Source: an uncultured Marinobacterium sp.
GTDB lineage: Bacteria > Pseudomonadota > Gammaproteobacteria > Pseudomonadales > Balneatricaceae
Direction of reading: 5' to 3'
Length of the DNA: 64,000 bases
NCBI GenBank assembly: GCA_947501565.1
Contig: CANMWJ010000001.1
Coordinates: 186,001-250,000 of the forward strand
Part shown: one piece after another, positions 52,134-60,511 of the stretch
Layout: every line of letters begins with the position of its first letter
Position numbering within the stretch: position 1 is the first letter of the stretch
Program-made: the position numbers and the translations under genes
Notes under the pieces: generated by a model
What the model was told of the DNA's origin: nothing
What the model saw: only the letters and a program-made list of their open reading frames with translations
Databases searched by the model: none

Positions 52134-53159
52134 ATGCTATATCCACTGGCACGATCCCTGATGTTCCGGTTTGATCCGGAAACTTCCCACGATTTGGCGC
52201 TCCGCTCTATGAATCTCGCCACGGAGCTGGGTGTTCACAAGCTGCTGGGCGCGGCGCAACTGAGCGCGCCTGTCGAGGTGATGGGGCTGAACTTCCCGAA
52301 CCCGGTAGGTCTGGCGGCAGGGCTGGATAAGATGGGGATCGCGGTGGATGGACTGGCGGCGATGGGATTCGGCTTTATTGAAGTCGGCACCGTTACTCCT
52401 CGTGCGCAACCGGGCAACCCTAAGCCACGTATCTTCCGTTTGCAGGATCACACAGCGATCATCAACCGTATGGGTTTCAACAACGACGGTGTGGACCAGT
52501 TGCTGAAAAACCTGGACCGCAGCTGCTACGACGGCATCCTGGGTATCAACATCGGCAAAAACAAAGATACGCCAAATGAGAAGGCTAACGACGACTACCT
52601 GTACTGCATGCGTAAAGTGTACGAGCGCGCGTCTTACATTACGGTAAACGTCTCTTCGCCAAACACGCCTGGGCTGCGTACCCTGCAGTACGGTGAGTCG
52701 CTGAACAGCCTGCTGGATGCTCTGAAGACTGAACAGATCCGCCAGGCGAAGCTGCACGATCGTTACGTGCCGGTGGCGGTGAAGATCGCACCGGATATGG
52801 ATGAGGAGGAGCTGAAATTGGTGGCCGCCTCCCTGAAAGCGTATGAGATGGATGGTGTGATCGCGACTAACACTACTCTGTCCCGTGACGGTGTCGAAGA
52901 TTCACCACTGGCAGCTGAAGCGGGTGGCCTGTCTGGTGCACCGGTACGTAATAAATCTACCCGTGCGATCCGGATTCTGGCGAATGAGCTGGATGGAGCG
53001 CTGCCAATTATCGGTGTGGGCGGTATTACTGAGGGCTTCGACGCGGCAGAGAAGATCGAGGCAGGCGCTAGTCTGGTGCAGATCTACAGTGGTTTTATCT
53101 ACCACGGTCCGCAGCTGGTGGCAGACTCAGTACGGGCGATTCAGGCGCTGAAGCGTTAA
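52134..53159 (+). CDS. pyrD: Dihydroorotate dehydrogenase (quinone), class 2
   Basis: Membrane-associated FMN enzyme that oxidises dihydroorotate to orotate using ubiquinone. The 341-residue product has the class 2 N-terminal amphipathic helix ([20 protein letters not shown]), FMN/substrate motifs [22 protein letters not shown], the catalytic Ser in [18 protein letters not shown], and [27 protein letters not shown] lies before the ATG. The order gdhB ... pyrD-rmf-rlmL is as in pseudomonads. Confidence 0.97.
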   Translation: MLYPLARSLMFRFDPETSHDLALRSMNLATELGVHKLLGAAQLSAPVEVMGLNFPNPVGLAAGLDKMGIAVDGLAAMGFGFIEVGTVTPRAQPGNPKPRIFRLQDHTAIINRMGFNNDGVDQLLKNLDRSCYDGILGINIGKNKDTPNEKANDDYLYCMRKVYERASYITVNVSSPNTPGLRTLQYGESLNSLLDALKTEQIRQAKLHDRYVPVAVKIAPDMDEEELKLVAASLKAYEMDGVIATNTTLSRDGVEDSPLAAEAGGLSGAPVRNKSTRAIRILANELDGALPIIGVGGITEGFDAAEKIEAGASLVQIYSGFIYHGPQLVADSVRAIQALKR

Positions 53160-53192
53160 AAACGCTTACGCCGAATCATAAGCCAGATATGG

Positions 53193-53226
53193 AAGAAGCG
53201 CCTTATATCGCTATAAGGCGCTTCTT
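53193..53226. terminator. Bidirectional terminator between pyrD and rmf
   Basis: Positions 53193-53207 (AAGAAGCGCCTTATA) pair exactly with 53212-53226 around a four-base loop, a 15-bp stem with A and T ends on both sides. It suits both pyrD and the convergent rmf. Confidence 0.85.
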
Positions 53227-53251
53227 GCGTTTAATTCGGTTGGAAATTGAT

Positions 53252-53458
53252 TTAGTGAAGTGACGGATTCATCTGGATGGCTGAAACACCTGTCTGGCCA
53301 TTCCAGTGAGCCTCGCGGCCCTCTCGCCAGCCGCTCATCCAGTGGCTGCGCAGTTCCGAAGTATTTACAGGGCAGTTGTCGCGTGATTTACCGTCAATGC
53401 CTGCCTTAAAACCACGGTTGAAAAGGGTAGAGCTACGATCACGTTTCTGTCTCTTCAT
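53252..53458 (-). CDS. rmf: Ribosome modulation factor
   Basis: Small stationary-phase protein that dimerises 70S ribosomes into inactive 100S particles. The 68-residue product matches Rmf: MKRQKRDRSSTLFNRGFKAG, then WMSGWREGREAHWNG. AGAGG lies upstream of ATG 53458; the open frame to 53545 adds 29 unrelated residues. It is divergent from rlmKL. Confidence 0.94.
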   Translation of the reverse strand: MKRQKRDRSSTLFNRGFKAGIDGKSRDNCPVNTSELRSHWMSGWREGREAHWNGQTGVSAIQMNPSLH

Positions 53459-53789
53459 CTGGTAGAGCCTCTCTGTTCGATTAGTCTTGTTTTTGAGAGC
53501 AGATACCAGAGACTTGGTATCCTGTACTCCTGTGAATCCTTCCATCGGGCGACTTCACAGAACTATATACATATCGAAAAAAAACCGAGGGTACGATTTA
53601 AATTAGCTATCTTGTTACAGTGCTGTAATAAAACGAATTAGAGTGCTGGTGCAAAAAGCTTGGCGATTCATCGGCTTAGGTGGATGCTACATCGAGCCCT
53701 TTTATCATGAATAGTTTTTTCTATTCTTGTTATTTATTGAATTTTATTCATTTTATCCAGGGGTTAACCCTGAACTTAGACGTAGGTAT
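53459..53789. promoter_or_regulatory. Divergent rmf/rlmKL control region
   Basis: AT-rich 331-base gap without a gene. It contains the operator-like palindrome TTACAG-TG-CTGTAA at 53615-53628. Promoters for rmf (growth-rate controlled in other bacteria) and rlmKL should lie here. Confidence 0.5.
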
Positions 53790-55940
53790 ATGACGACTAT
53801 GAACTTTTTCCTGACCTGTCCCAAAGGCGTAGAGCTGTTGTTGGAAGAAGAGTTACGTGGGTTGGGGATCACCGAATCCCGTCAGACTGTCGCGGGCGTT
53901 TATTTTCAGGGGGAGATGGAAGATGCCTACCGGGTGTGCCTGTGGTCCCGATTGGCTAACCGTCTGTTGATGCCGCTGCTGGAAGCGGAAGTAGAAACCG
54001 CCGATCAGCTCTACGCGGCTGTACAGCAGATCGAGTGGCTGGAGCATCTACGCTCGGAAGGTACGCTGGCGATCGATTTCAATGGGCGTACCGACGGTAT
54101 CAATAACACACGCTTCGGTGCACAGAAGACCAAAGACGCCATCGTCGATCAGATCCGTGCCGGTACCGGCCGACGTCCCGCCGTTGAGCGCCAGACACCG
54201 GATATTCGCGTCAATGTGCACCTGAACCGTGGCAAGGCCACCATCAGCCTGGATCTGTCCGGTGACAGTCTGCACCGTCGTGCCTACCGTTTGCGTGCCG
54301 GTGAGGCGCCTCTGAAGGAGAACCTGGCAGCAGCGCTTTTGATTCGTTGTGGCTGGCCTGCCGTTGCGGAGCAGCGCCCACTGTTTGTTGACCCGATGTG
54401 TGGATCAGGCACCCTGTTGATCGAAGCGGCGATGATGGCGGCGGATATCGCGCCAGGTTTGCAGCGCCGTTACTTCGGTTTTTCGCGTTGGCTGCAGCAT
54501 CGTAAATCGATCTGGAACGAGCTCTGTGAAGAAGCCAAGCAGCGTCGTGATGAAGGGTTGGCGAAGCTGAATTGCCGCTTTGCCGGTCGTGATATGGACT
54601 CCCGCGTTTTGCGTACCGCACGTGATAACGCGACGCGTGCAGGCGTTAATGCCTTTATCCAGTTTGATCAGGGGCGTGTGGAAGATCTCAAGCGCAGTGA
54701 TCTGCCGGAGGCAGATACCGGTCTTATGCTGACGAATCCGCCGTACGGCGAGCGTCTGGGTGAAGAATCGCAACTGATGTTCCTCTACCGTCATCTGGGG
54801 GATCTGCTGAAACAGCAGTTTCCTGGCTGGTTGGCGGCGGTGTTTACCGGTAACCCGGACCTGTGCAAAGTGATGGGATTACGTGCTGACAAACAATATA
54901 AGTTCTTTAACGGACCGATCGAAAGTCGACTGTTTTTGTATCCGATTTCGGAAACTGCGACTGTTACTGAGGTTGATGAGGAGCAGGCACCGTTAAGCGA
55001 AGGTGCGCAGATGTTTGCGAACCGTTTGCGCAAGAACCTGAAGCAGCTCGGTAAATGGGTCAAACGCGAAGAGATCCAGTGTTACCGCGTCTATGATGCC
55101 GATATCCCGGAGTATGCGGTGGCTGTGGATATCTATGGCGATCAGGTGTGTGTGCAGGAGTATCAGGCACCGCGCAGCGTGGACCAGGTCAAAGCGTTCT
55201 CACGCCTTAATGACGTGATGAGCGCACTGCCGCAGGTGTTGGACATTCCGGTGGCCAGTATCACCCTGAAGCAGCGTAAGCGTCAGGAGGGTAAATCCCA
55301 GTATGAAAAACAGTCTGCAACCAAGCACTTCTTTGAAGTGAATGAACACGGTTGTCGCCTGCTGGTTAACCTCAAGGATTATCTGGATACCGGTTTGTTC
55401 CTGGATCATCGCGCCGCGCGCCGTCGTATTCAGCAGGAAGCAAAGGGTAAGGATGTACTTAACCTCTTCTGTTACACCGGGTCAGCCTCTGTGCATGCAG
55501 CTGTTGGTGGTGCACGGTCGACGACCAGCGTGGATATGTCTTCAACCTATCTCGGCTGGGCGGAGCGCAACATGGAGCTGAACGGCTATAAAGGTAAGGC
55601 TCACCGCTTTATCCGTTCCGATTGCTTCAAGTGGCTGCACAGCCAGTTCAAGCCAGAGTACGATCTGATCTTCCTTGATCCGCCGACCTTTTCTAACTCT
55701 AAGAAGATGTCCAACGTGCTGGACGTGCAACGCGACCATGTTGAGCTGGTGGAAGCGGCGATGGGGCTGCTGCGCCCAGGTGGTAAGCTGATCTTCTCCA
55801 ACAACTACCGTCGCTTTAAGCTCGATTACGACGCGCTGGCGGCGTACGAAATTCGTGATATCACCAAGCAAACGCTGGATCCGGACTTTAAGCGAAACCA
55901 GCGCATTCACTACTGCTTTGAGGTGATGATCAAAGATTGA
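53790..55940 (+). CDS. rlmL: 23S rRNA (guanine) methyltransferase RlmKL, two-domain fusion
   Basis: Fusion enzyme that makes m2G2445 (RlmL half) and m7G2069 (RlmK half) of 23S rRNA. In 716 residues: THUMP domain (FFLTCPKGVELLLEEELRGL), first methyltransferase with VDPMCGSGTLLIEAAMMA and the NPPY motif in MLTNPPYGERLGEE, then the second with LNLFCYTGSASVHAA and FLDPPTFSNSKKM. ATG 53790 has TAGGT upstream; ATG 53799 is also possible. The open frame further upstream to 53727 is not needed. Confidence 0.95.
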   Translation: MTTMNFFLTCPKGVELLLEEELRGLGITESRQTVAGVYFQGEMEDAYRVCLWSRLANRLLMPLLEAEVETADQLYAAVQQIEWLEHLRSEGTLAIDFNGRTDGINNTRFGAQKTKDAIVDQIRAGTGRRPAVERQTPDIRVNVHLNRGKATISLDLSGDSLHRRAYRLRAGEAPLKENLAAALLIRCGWPAVAEQRPLFVDPMCGSGTLLIEAAMMAADIAPGLQRRYFGFSRWLQHRKSIWNELCEEAKQRRDEGLAKLNCRFAGRDMDSRVLRTARDNATRAGVNAFIQFDQGRVEDLKRSDLPEADTGLMLTNPPYGERLGEESQLMFLYRHLGDLLKQQFPGWLAAVFTGNPDLCKVMGLRADKQYKFFNGPIESRLFLYPISETATVTEVDEEQAPLSEGAQMFANRLRKNLKQLGKWVKREEIQCYRVYDADIPEYAVAVDIYGDQVCVQEYQAPRSVDQVKAFSRLNDVMSALPQVLDIPVASITLKQRKRQEGKSQYEKQSATKHFFEVNEHGCRLLVNLKDYLDTGLFLDHRAARRRIQQEAKGKDVLNLFCYTGSASVHAAVGGARSTTSVDMSSTYLGWAERNMELNGYKGKAHRFIRSDCFKWLHSQFKPEYDLIFLDPPTFSNSKKMSNVLDVQRDHVELVEAAMGLLRPGGKLIFSNNYRRFKLDYDALAAYEIRDITKQTLDPDFKRNQRIHYCFEVMIKD

Positions 55941-55948
55941 CCCTTTTT

Positions 55949-55964
55949 GGCACACTCTCTGCAT
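55949..55964 (+). promoter_or_regulatory. Candidate sigma-54 promoter upstream of amtB
   Basis: TGGCAC-ACTCT-CTGCA has the GG and GC at the exact -24/-12 spacing with one mismatch in the -12 box. It lies about 245 bases before the amtB GTG, leaving a long leader. Confidence 0.45.
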
Positions 55965-56014
55965 ATATTGCCTATCAAACCCGCCCGGGTTTTGCGTCAT
56001 ATTAGGGACGCATT

Positions 56015-56146
56015 GCACCTAAATAGCGCTCAGGCCTGTGAAAGCCCGCTACTACGAGCTTTCACAGCGACCTTAAACGGGGCGTAAGCACGGAAGACTG
56101 CGTAAAGTCGGGCGACAATAACAAAATAAGCGCACCAAAATGGTGC
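56015..56146. promoter_or_regulatory. NtrC-like sites and a hairpin in the amtB leader region
   Basis: GCACCAAAATGGTGC at 56132-56146 is a perfect palindrome and matches the known NtrC consensus. A weaker match, GCACCTAAATAGCGC, is at 56015-56029. Between them CTGTGAAAGC (56036-56045) pairs with GCTTTCACAG (56058-56067), a 10-bp stem. Nitrogen control of amtB is therefore likely. Confidence 0.65.
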
Positions 56147-56206
56147 TCATCGAAGTGGGTGGGCATGTTATTGGTGCACAAGGCCAATATTTAGCAGGAG
56201 TTAACT

Positions 56207-57415
56207 GTGGAAAACGTTAACAGTGCCGTAGAAACGCTCATCCAGAGTTCTAATACGCTGTTCATTCTGATGGGGGCGATCATGGTGTTTGCCATGCACG
56301 CCGGTTTTGCCTTTCTGGAAGTGGGAACAGTCCGTCATAAAAACCAGGTCAATGCGCTGGTAAAGATCATCACTGACTTTGGTGTATCTGCCATCGCGTA
56401 CTTCTTTATCGGTTACTGGATTGCGTATGACGTTACCTTCTTCCAGGATGCTGCGAGTTTGTCCGAGGGGAGCGGTTACGAGCTGGTTAAGTTCTTCTTC
56501 CTGATGACCTTTGCGGCGGCAATTCCTGCGATCGTATCCGGTGGTATCGCTGAGCGAGCGCGTTTCTGGCCAATTCTTGCAGCGTCCGCGCTGAGTGTAG
56601 CCTTTGTATATCCATTCTTCGAAGGCATCATCTGGAACGGTAACTACGGATTCCAGGCGTGGCTGGAAGAGAGCTTCGGTGCGGGCTTCCATGACTTTGC
56701 AGGGTCTGTCGTGGTACACGGTGTAGGTGGCTGGATTGCGTTGGCTGCGGTACTGCTGCTGGGTATTCGTAAAGGTCGCTACCGTAACGGTAAGCTGGTG
56801 GCGTTCCCGCCATCCAATATCCCGTTCCTGGCGCTGGGCGCATGGATTCTCTCCATCGGTTGGTTTGGTTTTAATGTGATGTCTGCGCAGACACTGGACG
56901 GTATTGCCGGTCTGGTGGCGGTGAACACGCTGATGGCGATGGTAGGTGGTATCGTAACCGCGCTGATTGTAGGTCGTAACGACCCGGGCTTTATCCATAA
57001 CGGTCCGCTGGCGGGTCTGGTTGCGGTATGTGCAGGTTCCGATGTGATGCACCCAATTGGTGCGTTGGTTGTCGGCGGTATCGCCGGTGTGATCTTTGTG
57101 TGGCTGTTCACGATTCAGCAGAACAAGTGGAAGATCGATGATGTGCTGGGTGTGTGGCCTCTGCACGGTCTGTGTGGCGCCTGGGGTGGTATCGCTGCGG
57201 GGATCTTTGGCACAGAAGCACTCGGTGGCTTGGGCGGTGTGAGCTTTATGTCTCAGCTGATTGGTACAGTGGCGGGTATTGCTGTTGCGTTGATCGGTGG
57301 TTTTATCGTTTACGGTGTGATCAAGAAGCTGGTTGGTCTGCGTCTGGACGAGGAGCAGGAGTTCAACGGTGCTGACCTGAGTATCCACAAGATCGAGTCG
57401 ACTTTCGTGGATTGA
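56207..57415 (+). CDS. amtB: Ammonium transporter AmtB
   Basis: Trimeric inner-membrane ammonium channel. The 402-residue product has about eleven helices, the gate phenylalanine region, and the twin histidines of the conduction path: near H171 in DFAGSVVVHGVGGW and in VWPLHGLCGAWGG near residue 322. The cytoplasmic tail is short (DLSIHKIESTFVD). GTG 56207 has AGGAG six bases upstream. No glnK is adjacent in the window, unlike the common glnK-amtB pair. NtrC-like sites lie upstream and a strong terminator follows. Confidence 0.95.
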   Translation: MENVNSAVETLIQSSNTLFILMGAIMVFAMHAGFAFLEVGTVRHKNQVNALVKIITDFGVSAIAYFFIGYWIAYDVTFFQDAASLSEGSGYELVKFFFLMTFAAAIPAIVSGGIAERARFWPILAASALSVAFVYPFFEGIIWNGNYGFQAWLEESFGAGFHDFAGSVVVHGVGGWIALAAVLLLGIRKGRYRNGKLVAFPPSNIPFLALGAWILSIGWFGFNVMSAQTLDGIAGLVAVNTLMAMVGGIVTALIVGRNDPGFIHNGPLAGLVAVCAGSDVMHPIGALVVGGIAGVIFVWLFTIQQNKWKIDDVLGVWPLHGLCGAWGGIAAGIFGTEALGGLGGVSFMSQLIGTVAGIAVALIGGFIVYGVIKKLVGLRLDEEQEFNGADLSIHKIESTFVD

Positions 57416-57440
57416 TAGCTGGCACGATAACAGCCAAATG

Positions 57441-57469
57441 AAAAAGCCGGGCATTTGCCCGGCTTTTTT
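57441..57469. terminator. Intrinsic terminator after amtB
   Basis: AAAAAGCCGGGC (57441-57452) pairs with GCCCGGCTTTTTT (57457-57469) around ATTT; A and T runs on both sides allow use by amtB and the convergent gene. Confidence 0.9.
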
Positions 57470-57490
57470 GTGTCTGTGTCTGGCGCCACT

Positions 57491-57913
57491 TTACATGTCG
57501 ATATGTTTGGTATGGTGGGATTTGTCGTCTGAGCGGTTCAGATGGCGGAAAGTGAGTAAAAGCAGTCCCAGAACAAAAACGGCGAAGCCCGAATAGATGG
57601 CTGCTTCGGTCTCAAAGTATCCCTGCAGGATAATACCGATGATGATGTAGATAAACGGCAGCGCTTCATAAAGAGGCTCTGGCAGCAGTTTACCGCGTCC
57701 CCAGAATAGGTAGCCGATATTTGTACGTGAGAGCTGGAGTGGGCGAGGATCAACGCGTCTGTATCTGGAGCGCATAATCCAGACTGCTGCGCCGGTGCAG
57801 TAGAGAATGAAACCGCCAATGGCCTGAAAAGCGTCCGTTGGCATCGCGGTATTAATTGCACCTGCCGCTAAACAGAAGTAGGGCAGTGACTCGTATAAAG
57901 GTTTGGGTAACAC
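57491..57913 (-). CDS. Four-helix membrane protein with internal duplication
   Basis: A 140-residue membrane protein of unknown function. The two halves are similar: LPKPLYESLPYFCLAAGAIN (residues 2-21) and LPEPLYEALPFIYIIIGIIL (77-96), each followed by a second helix (FQAIGGFILYCTGAAVWIM; IYSGFAVFVLGLLLLTF) and a basic loop (RSRYRR; RHLNR). The tail is His-rich. It is monocistronic between amtB and gltA, with a terminator on each side. Confidence 0.75.
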   Translation of the reverse strand: MLPKPLYESLPYFCLAAGAINTAMPTDAFQAIGGFILYCTGAAVWIMRSRYRRVDPRPLQLSRTNIGYLFWGRGKLLPEPLYEALPFIYIIIGIILQGYFETEAAIYSGFAVFVLGLLLLTFRHLNRSDDKSHHTKHIDM

Positions 57914-57984
57914 GGGCTATATCTCCTAACACGCTCCGGGGCGTAACCGGTTGTAAGTGTAGGAGAAATTTTGGTATCTGCACA

Positions 57985-58012
57985 AAAAAGGCCACCTTGC
58001 GGTGGCCTTTTT
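57985..58012. terminator. Bidirectional terminator after gltA
   Basis: AAAAAGGCCACC (57985-57996) pairs exactly with GGTGGCCTTTTT (58001-58012) around TTGC. It lies just past the gltA stop and upstream of the next minus-strand gene. Confidence 0.9.
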
Positions 58013-58036
58013 GATCTGTATCAGCTTAATCGGTGA

Positions 58037-59314
58037 TTAGGCTGGGTAGTCGCGCTTGCTAGGGCCAGTGTACAGCTGGCGAGGGCGACCGATCTTGTTC
58101 GGGCTGCTGTGGAACTCGTTCCAGTGAGAGATCCAGCCGATAGTACGGGACAGGGCGAAGATCACAGTGAACATAGTGGTCGGGATACCGATCGCTTTCA
58201 GGATGATACCGGAGTAGAAGTCTACGTTCGGGTACAGTTTGCGCTGTACGAAGTATTCATCTTCCAGTGCGATCTGTTCCAGACGCTTAGCGATCTTCAG
58301 CAGTGGCTCATCTTCGATGCCCAGCTCTGCCAGTACTTCGTCACAAGTCTGCTTCATAACTTTCGCACGTGGGTCGAAGTTACGGTATACGCGGTGACCG
58401 AAGCCCATCAGACGGAAGGAGTCGTTAGGATCTTTAGCGCGAGCTACGAACTCTTCAATCTTAGATTCGTCGCCGATCTCTTCCAGCATGGTCAGTACAG
58501 CTTCGTTTGCACCACCGTGAGCAGGACCCCACAGTGCAGCGATACCGGAAGCGATACATGCGAATGGGTTAGCGCCGGAGGAACCAGCCAGACGAACGGT
58601 AGAAGTAGATGCGTTCTGTTCGTGGTCAGCGTGCAGCAGGAAGATCTTGTCCATTGCTTTCGCCAGTACTGGGCTAGGCTTGTAATCTTCGCATGGGTTA
58701 CCGAACATCATGTGCAGGAAGTTTTCTGCATAGTTCAGGTCGTTGCGCGGGTACTGGAACGGCTGGCCGATGCTGTACTTGTAGCACATCGCCGCGATAG
58801 TAGGCATCTTCGCAACCAGGCGGTATGCACATACTTCACGGTGGTATGCATCGTCGATATCCAGAGAGTCGTGGTAGAACGCGGACAGTGCGCCCACAAC
58901 AGCAACCATGATGGCCATCGGGTGAGCGTCACGACGGAAGCCGTGGAAGAAGTCGCTCATCTGCTCGTGGACCATGGTGTGGCGTTTGATGGTGCCAACA
59001 AACTCTTCTTTCTGTTCTGGAGTTGGCAGTTCGCCGTTCAGCAGCAGGTAGCATACTTCCAGGTAGTCGGAGTGTTCTGCCAGCTGTTCGATTGGGTAGC
59101 CACCGTGTAAGAGCACACCTGCACCACCATCGATGTATGTGATCTTGGATTCACATGCAGCGGTGGATACGAAACCTGGATCGTAAGTGAAGCGGCCGTT
59201 ACCGGTCAGTGGGCGAACGTCAACAACGTCTGGGCCTTCAGTGCCGGAGTAGACAGGGAGTTCGATTGCTTCATCCAGACCGTCGATGGTCAAACGTGCT
59301 TTCTTATCAGCCAT
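58037..59314 (-). CDS. gltA: Citrate synthase
   Basis: Condenses oxaloacetate and acetyl-CoA to citrate. The 425-residue product is of the hexameric, NADH-sensitive proteobacterial type. Catalytic residues lie in [20 protein letters not shown], in [20 protein letters not shown] and in [16 protein letters not shown], with Asp in [18 protein letters not shown] lies a few bases before the ATG. It is divergent from sdhCDAB across 463 bases. Confidence 0.97.
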   Translation of the reverse strand: MADKKARLTIDGLDEAIELPVYSGTEGPDVVDVRPLTGNGRFTYDPGFVSTAACESKITYIDGGAGVLLHGGYPIEQLAEHSDYLEVCYLLLNGELPTPEQKEEFVGTIKRHTMVHEQMSDFFHGFRRDAHPMAIMVAVVGALSAFYHDSLDIDDAYHREVCAYRLVAKMPTIAAMCYKYSIGQPFQYPRNDLNYAENFLHMMFGNPCEDYKPSPVLAKAMDKIFLLHADHEQNASTSTVRLAGSSGANPFACIASGIAALWGPAHGGANEAVLTMLEEIGDESKIEEFVARAKDPNDSFRLMGFGHRVYRNFDPRAKVMKQTCDEVLAELGIEDEPLLKIAKRLEQIALEDEYFVQRKLYPNVDFYSGIILKAIGIPTTMFTVIFALSRTIGWISHWNEFHSSPNKIGRPRQLYTGPSKRDYPA

Positions 59315-59777
59315 TACAGGCTCCTATCATTTTTGTTTAGTTATCTGGACTAGTTATTTAGCGTCGCTTACTTCTATATAAGTAAGGTCGCTAAGTCTGA
59401 GTCACTTATATATGGAGATAGCCCCATTTTTCAGGCCCACCCAATATAGAGACTGCAGAGCATTTGTCAATGCGACTAATCAGGCGAATTACTGCAATGC
59501 AGCAAAATGTGACAAACTTTTAACAATTTTTTATCAGGCGCTGAATAGGTATTTAGTTGTACTCACCGCTGTTGCAGGCTAAGCCCACTAGACAAAGGGA
59601 TTAGAGGCTTTTCATCGCGTTGTATTGTGGTAGCGAAATGCTTATACTCTCGCACCGAAGTTTATGTGCCTTAAAAGCGCTAAAAGTGCCAGTAAAAAGG
59701 GACGTGAGCTTTTTGGACGAGGTACTTATCTTTATAGCACTTCCTAGCAACCATGCCCTGCAAGAGGGCAGCAAAGT
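59315..59777. promoter_or_regulatory. gltA/sdhC divergent control region
   Basis: No gene in these 463 bases. In the gltA leader, TTAGCG (59358-59363) with CGCTAA (59389-59394) encloses TTACTT (59368-59373) with AAGTAA (59380-59385). A competing pair TATATAAGT (59375-59383) and ACTTATATA (59404-59412) overlaps it. The remaining AT-rich part should hold both promoters. Confidence 0.5.
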
Positions 59778-60167
59778 GTGACAAGAGCCGTGAATAAGAA
59801 AAGACCTGTAAACCTAGATCTGCGAACAATCAAACAGCCGCTTCCTGCGATTACATCCATCCTGCACCGTGCAACCGGCGTAGCACTTTTTGTTGCTGCT
59901 GCGTTCATGCTGTATGCGCTGGGTCTGTCGTTGGAATCTGAAGCGGGCTTCAATGAAGCCGTTGAGATGTTCGAGAATGGCTTCTTCGCGAAGCTGATTG
60001 CGTGGGGATGTGTATCAGCACTGCTGTATCACTTCTTTGCGGGCATCAAACACCTGGTAATGGATTTTGGCCACTGTGAAGAACTTGAAAGTGGTCAGAA
60101 AGCAGCGAAAGCAACTCTGGTTGTTAGCGTTGTAGCAATCCTTCTGGCGGGAGTATGGATATGGTAA
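59778..60167 (+). CDS. sdhC: Succinate dehydrogenase cytochrome b556 subunit
   Basis: Membrane anchor subunit of complex II that binds heme b and quinone. The 129-residue product has the family start RPVNLDLRTIKQPLPAITSI then LHRATGV, three helices, and the heme-ligand His in LLYHFFAGIKHLVMDFG. GTG 59778 is chosen since GAGGG lies nine bases upstream; GTG 59790 (NKKRPVN) is an alternative with poor spacing. It overlaps sdhD by seven bases. Confidence 0.93.
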   Translation: MTRAVNKKRPVNLDLRTIKQPLPAITSILHRATGVALFVAAAFMLYALGLSLESEAGFNEAVEMFENGFFAKLIAWGCVSALLYHFFAGIKHLVMDFGHCEELESGQKAAKATLVVSVVAILLAGVWIW

Positions 60168-60508
60168 CTAGCATTACTAGCTTTGGCCGTAGTGGCCTGT
60201 ATGACTGGATGATTCAGCGCGTTACTGCGGTTGTTCTTGCAGCATACACAATTTTCATGATCGGTTATCTGGCGTTCGGCGCTGAGCTGACTTATGAAAT
60301 GTGGAGTTCGCTGTTTGAAGGCACAGCGATGCGCATCTTTACCCTGCTGGCGTTGCTGTCTATGGCAGCTCACGTATGGATTGGTCTGTGGTCTGTATCT
60401 ACTGACTACATCAAACAGACCGGATTGCGTTTTCTGTTTCAATCAGGCTCTGGACTGGTGACGTTTATCTACGTCGTTTGGGGCATCCAGATTCTGTGGG
60501 GTATCTAA
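60161..60508 (+). CDS. sdhD: Succinate dehydrogenase membrane anchor subunit
   Basis: Second membrane anchor of complex II (115 residues): TSFGRSGLYDWMIQRVTAVV then three helices, with a His in AAHVWIGLWSVSTDYIK and the conserved Asp-Tyr for quinone. ATG 60161 has GGCGGGAG at seven bases; ATG 60155 is too close to it. It overlaps the end of sdhC and is followed by sdhA after three bases. Confidence 0.93.
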   Translation: MVTSITSFGRSGLYDWMIQRVTAVVLAAYTIFMIGYLAFGAELTYEMWSSLFEGTAMRIFTLLALLSMAAHVWIGLWSVSTDYIKQTGLRFLFQSGSGLVTFIYVVWGIQILWGI

Positions 60509-60511
60509 AAG

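Noticed and set aside
56161-56200. Sigma-54 promoter directly before the amtB ribosome site
   Set aside because: GG and GC pairs are present around TTGGTGCACAAGGCC but their spacing is eight rather than ten bases.
56201-57454. 417-codon open frame on the minus strand
   Set aside because: It is antisense to amtB, which is complete and has NtrC sites and a terminator in the plus direction.
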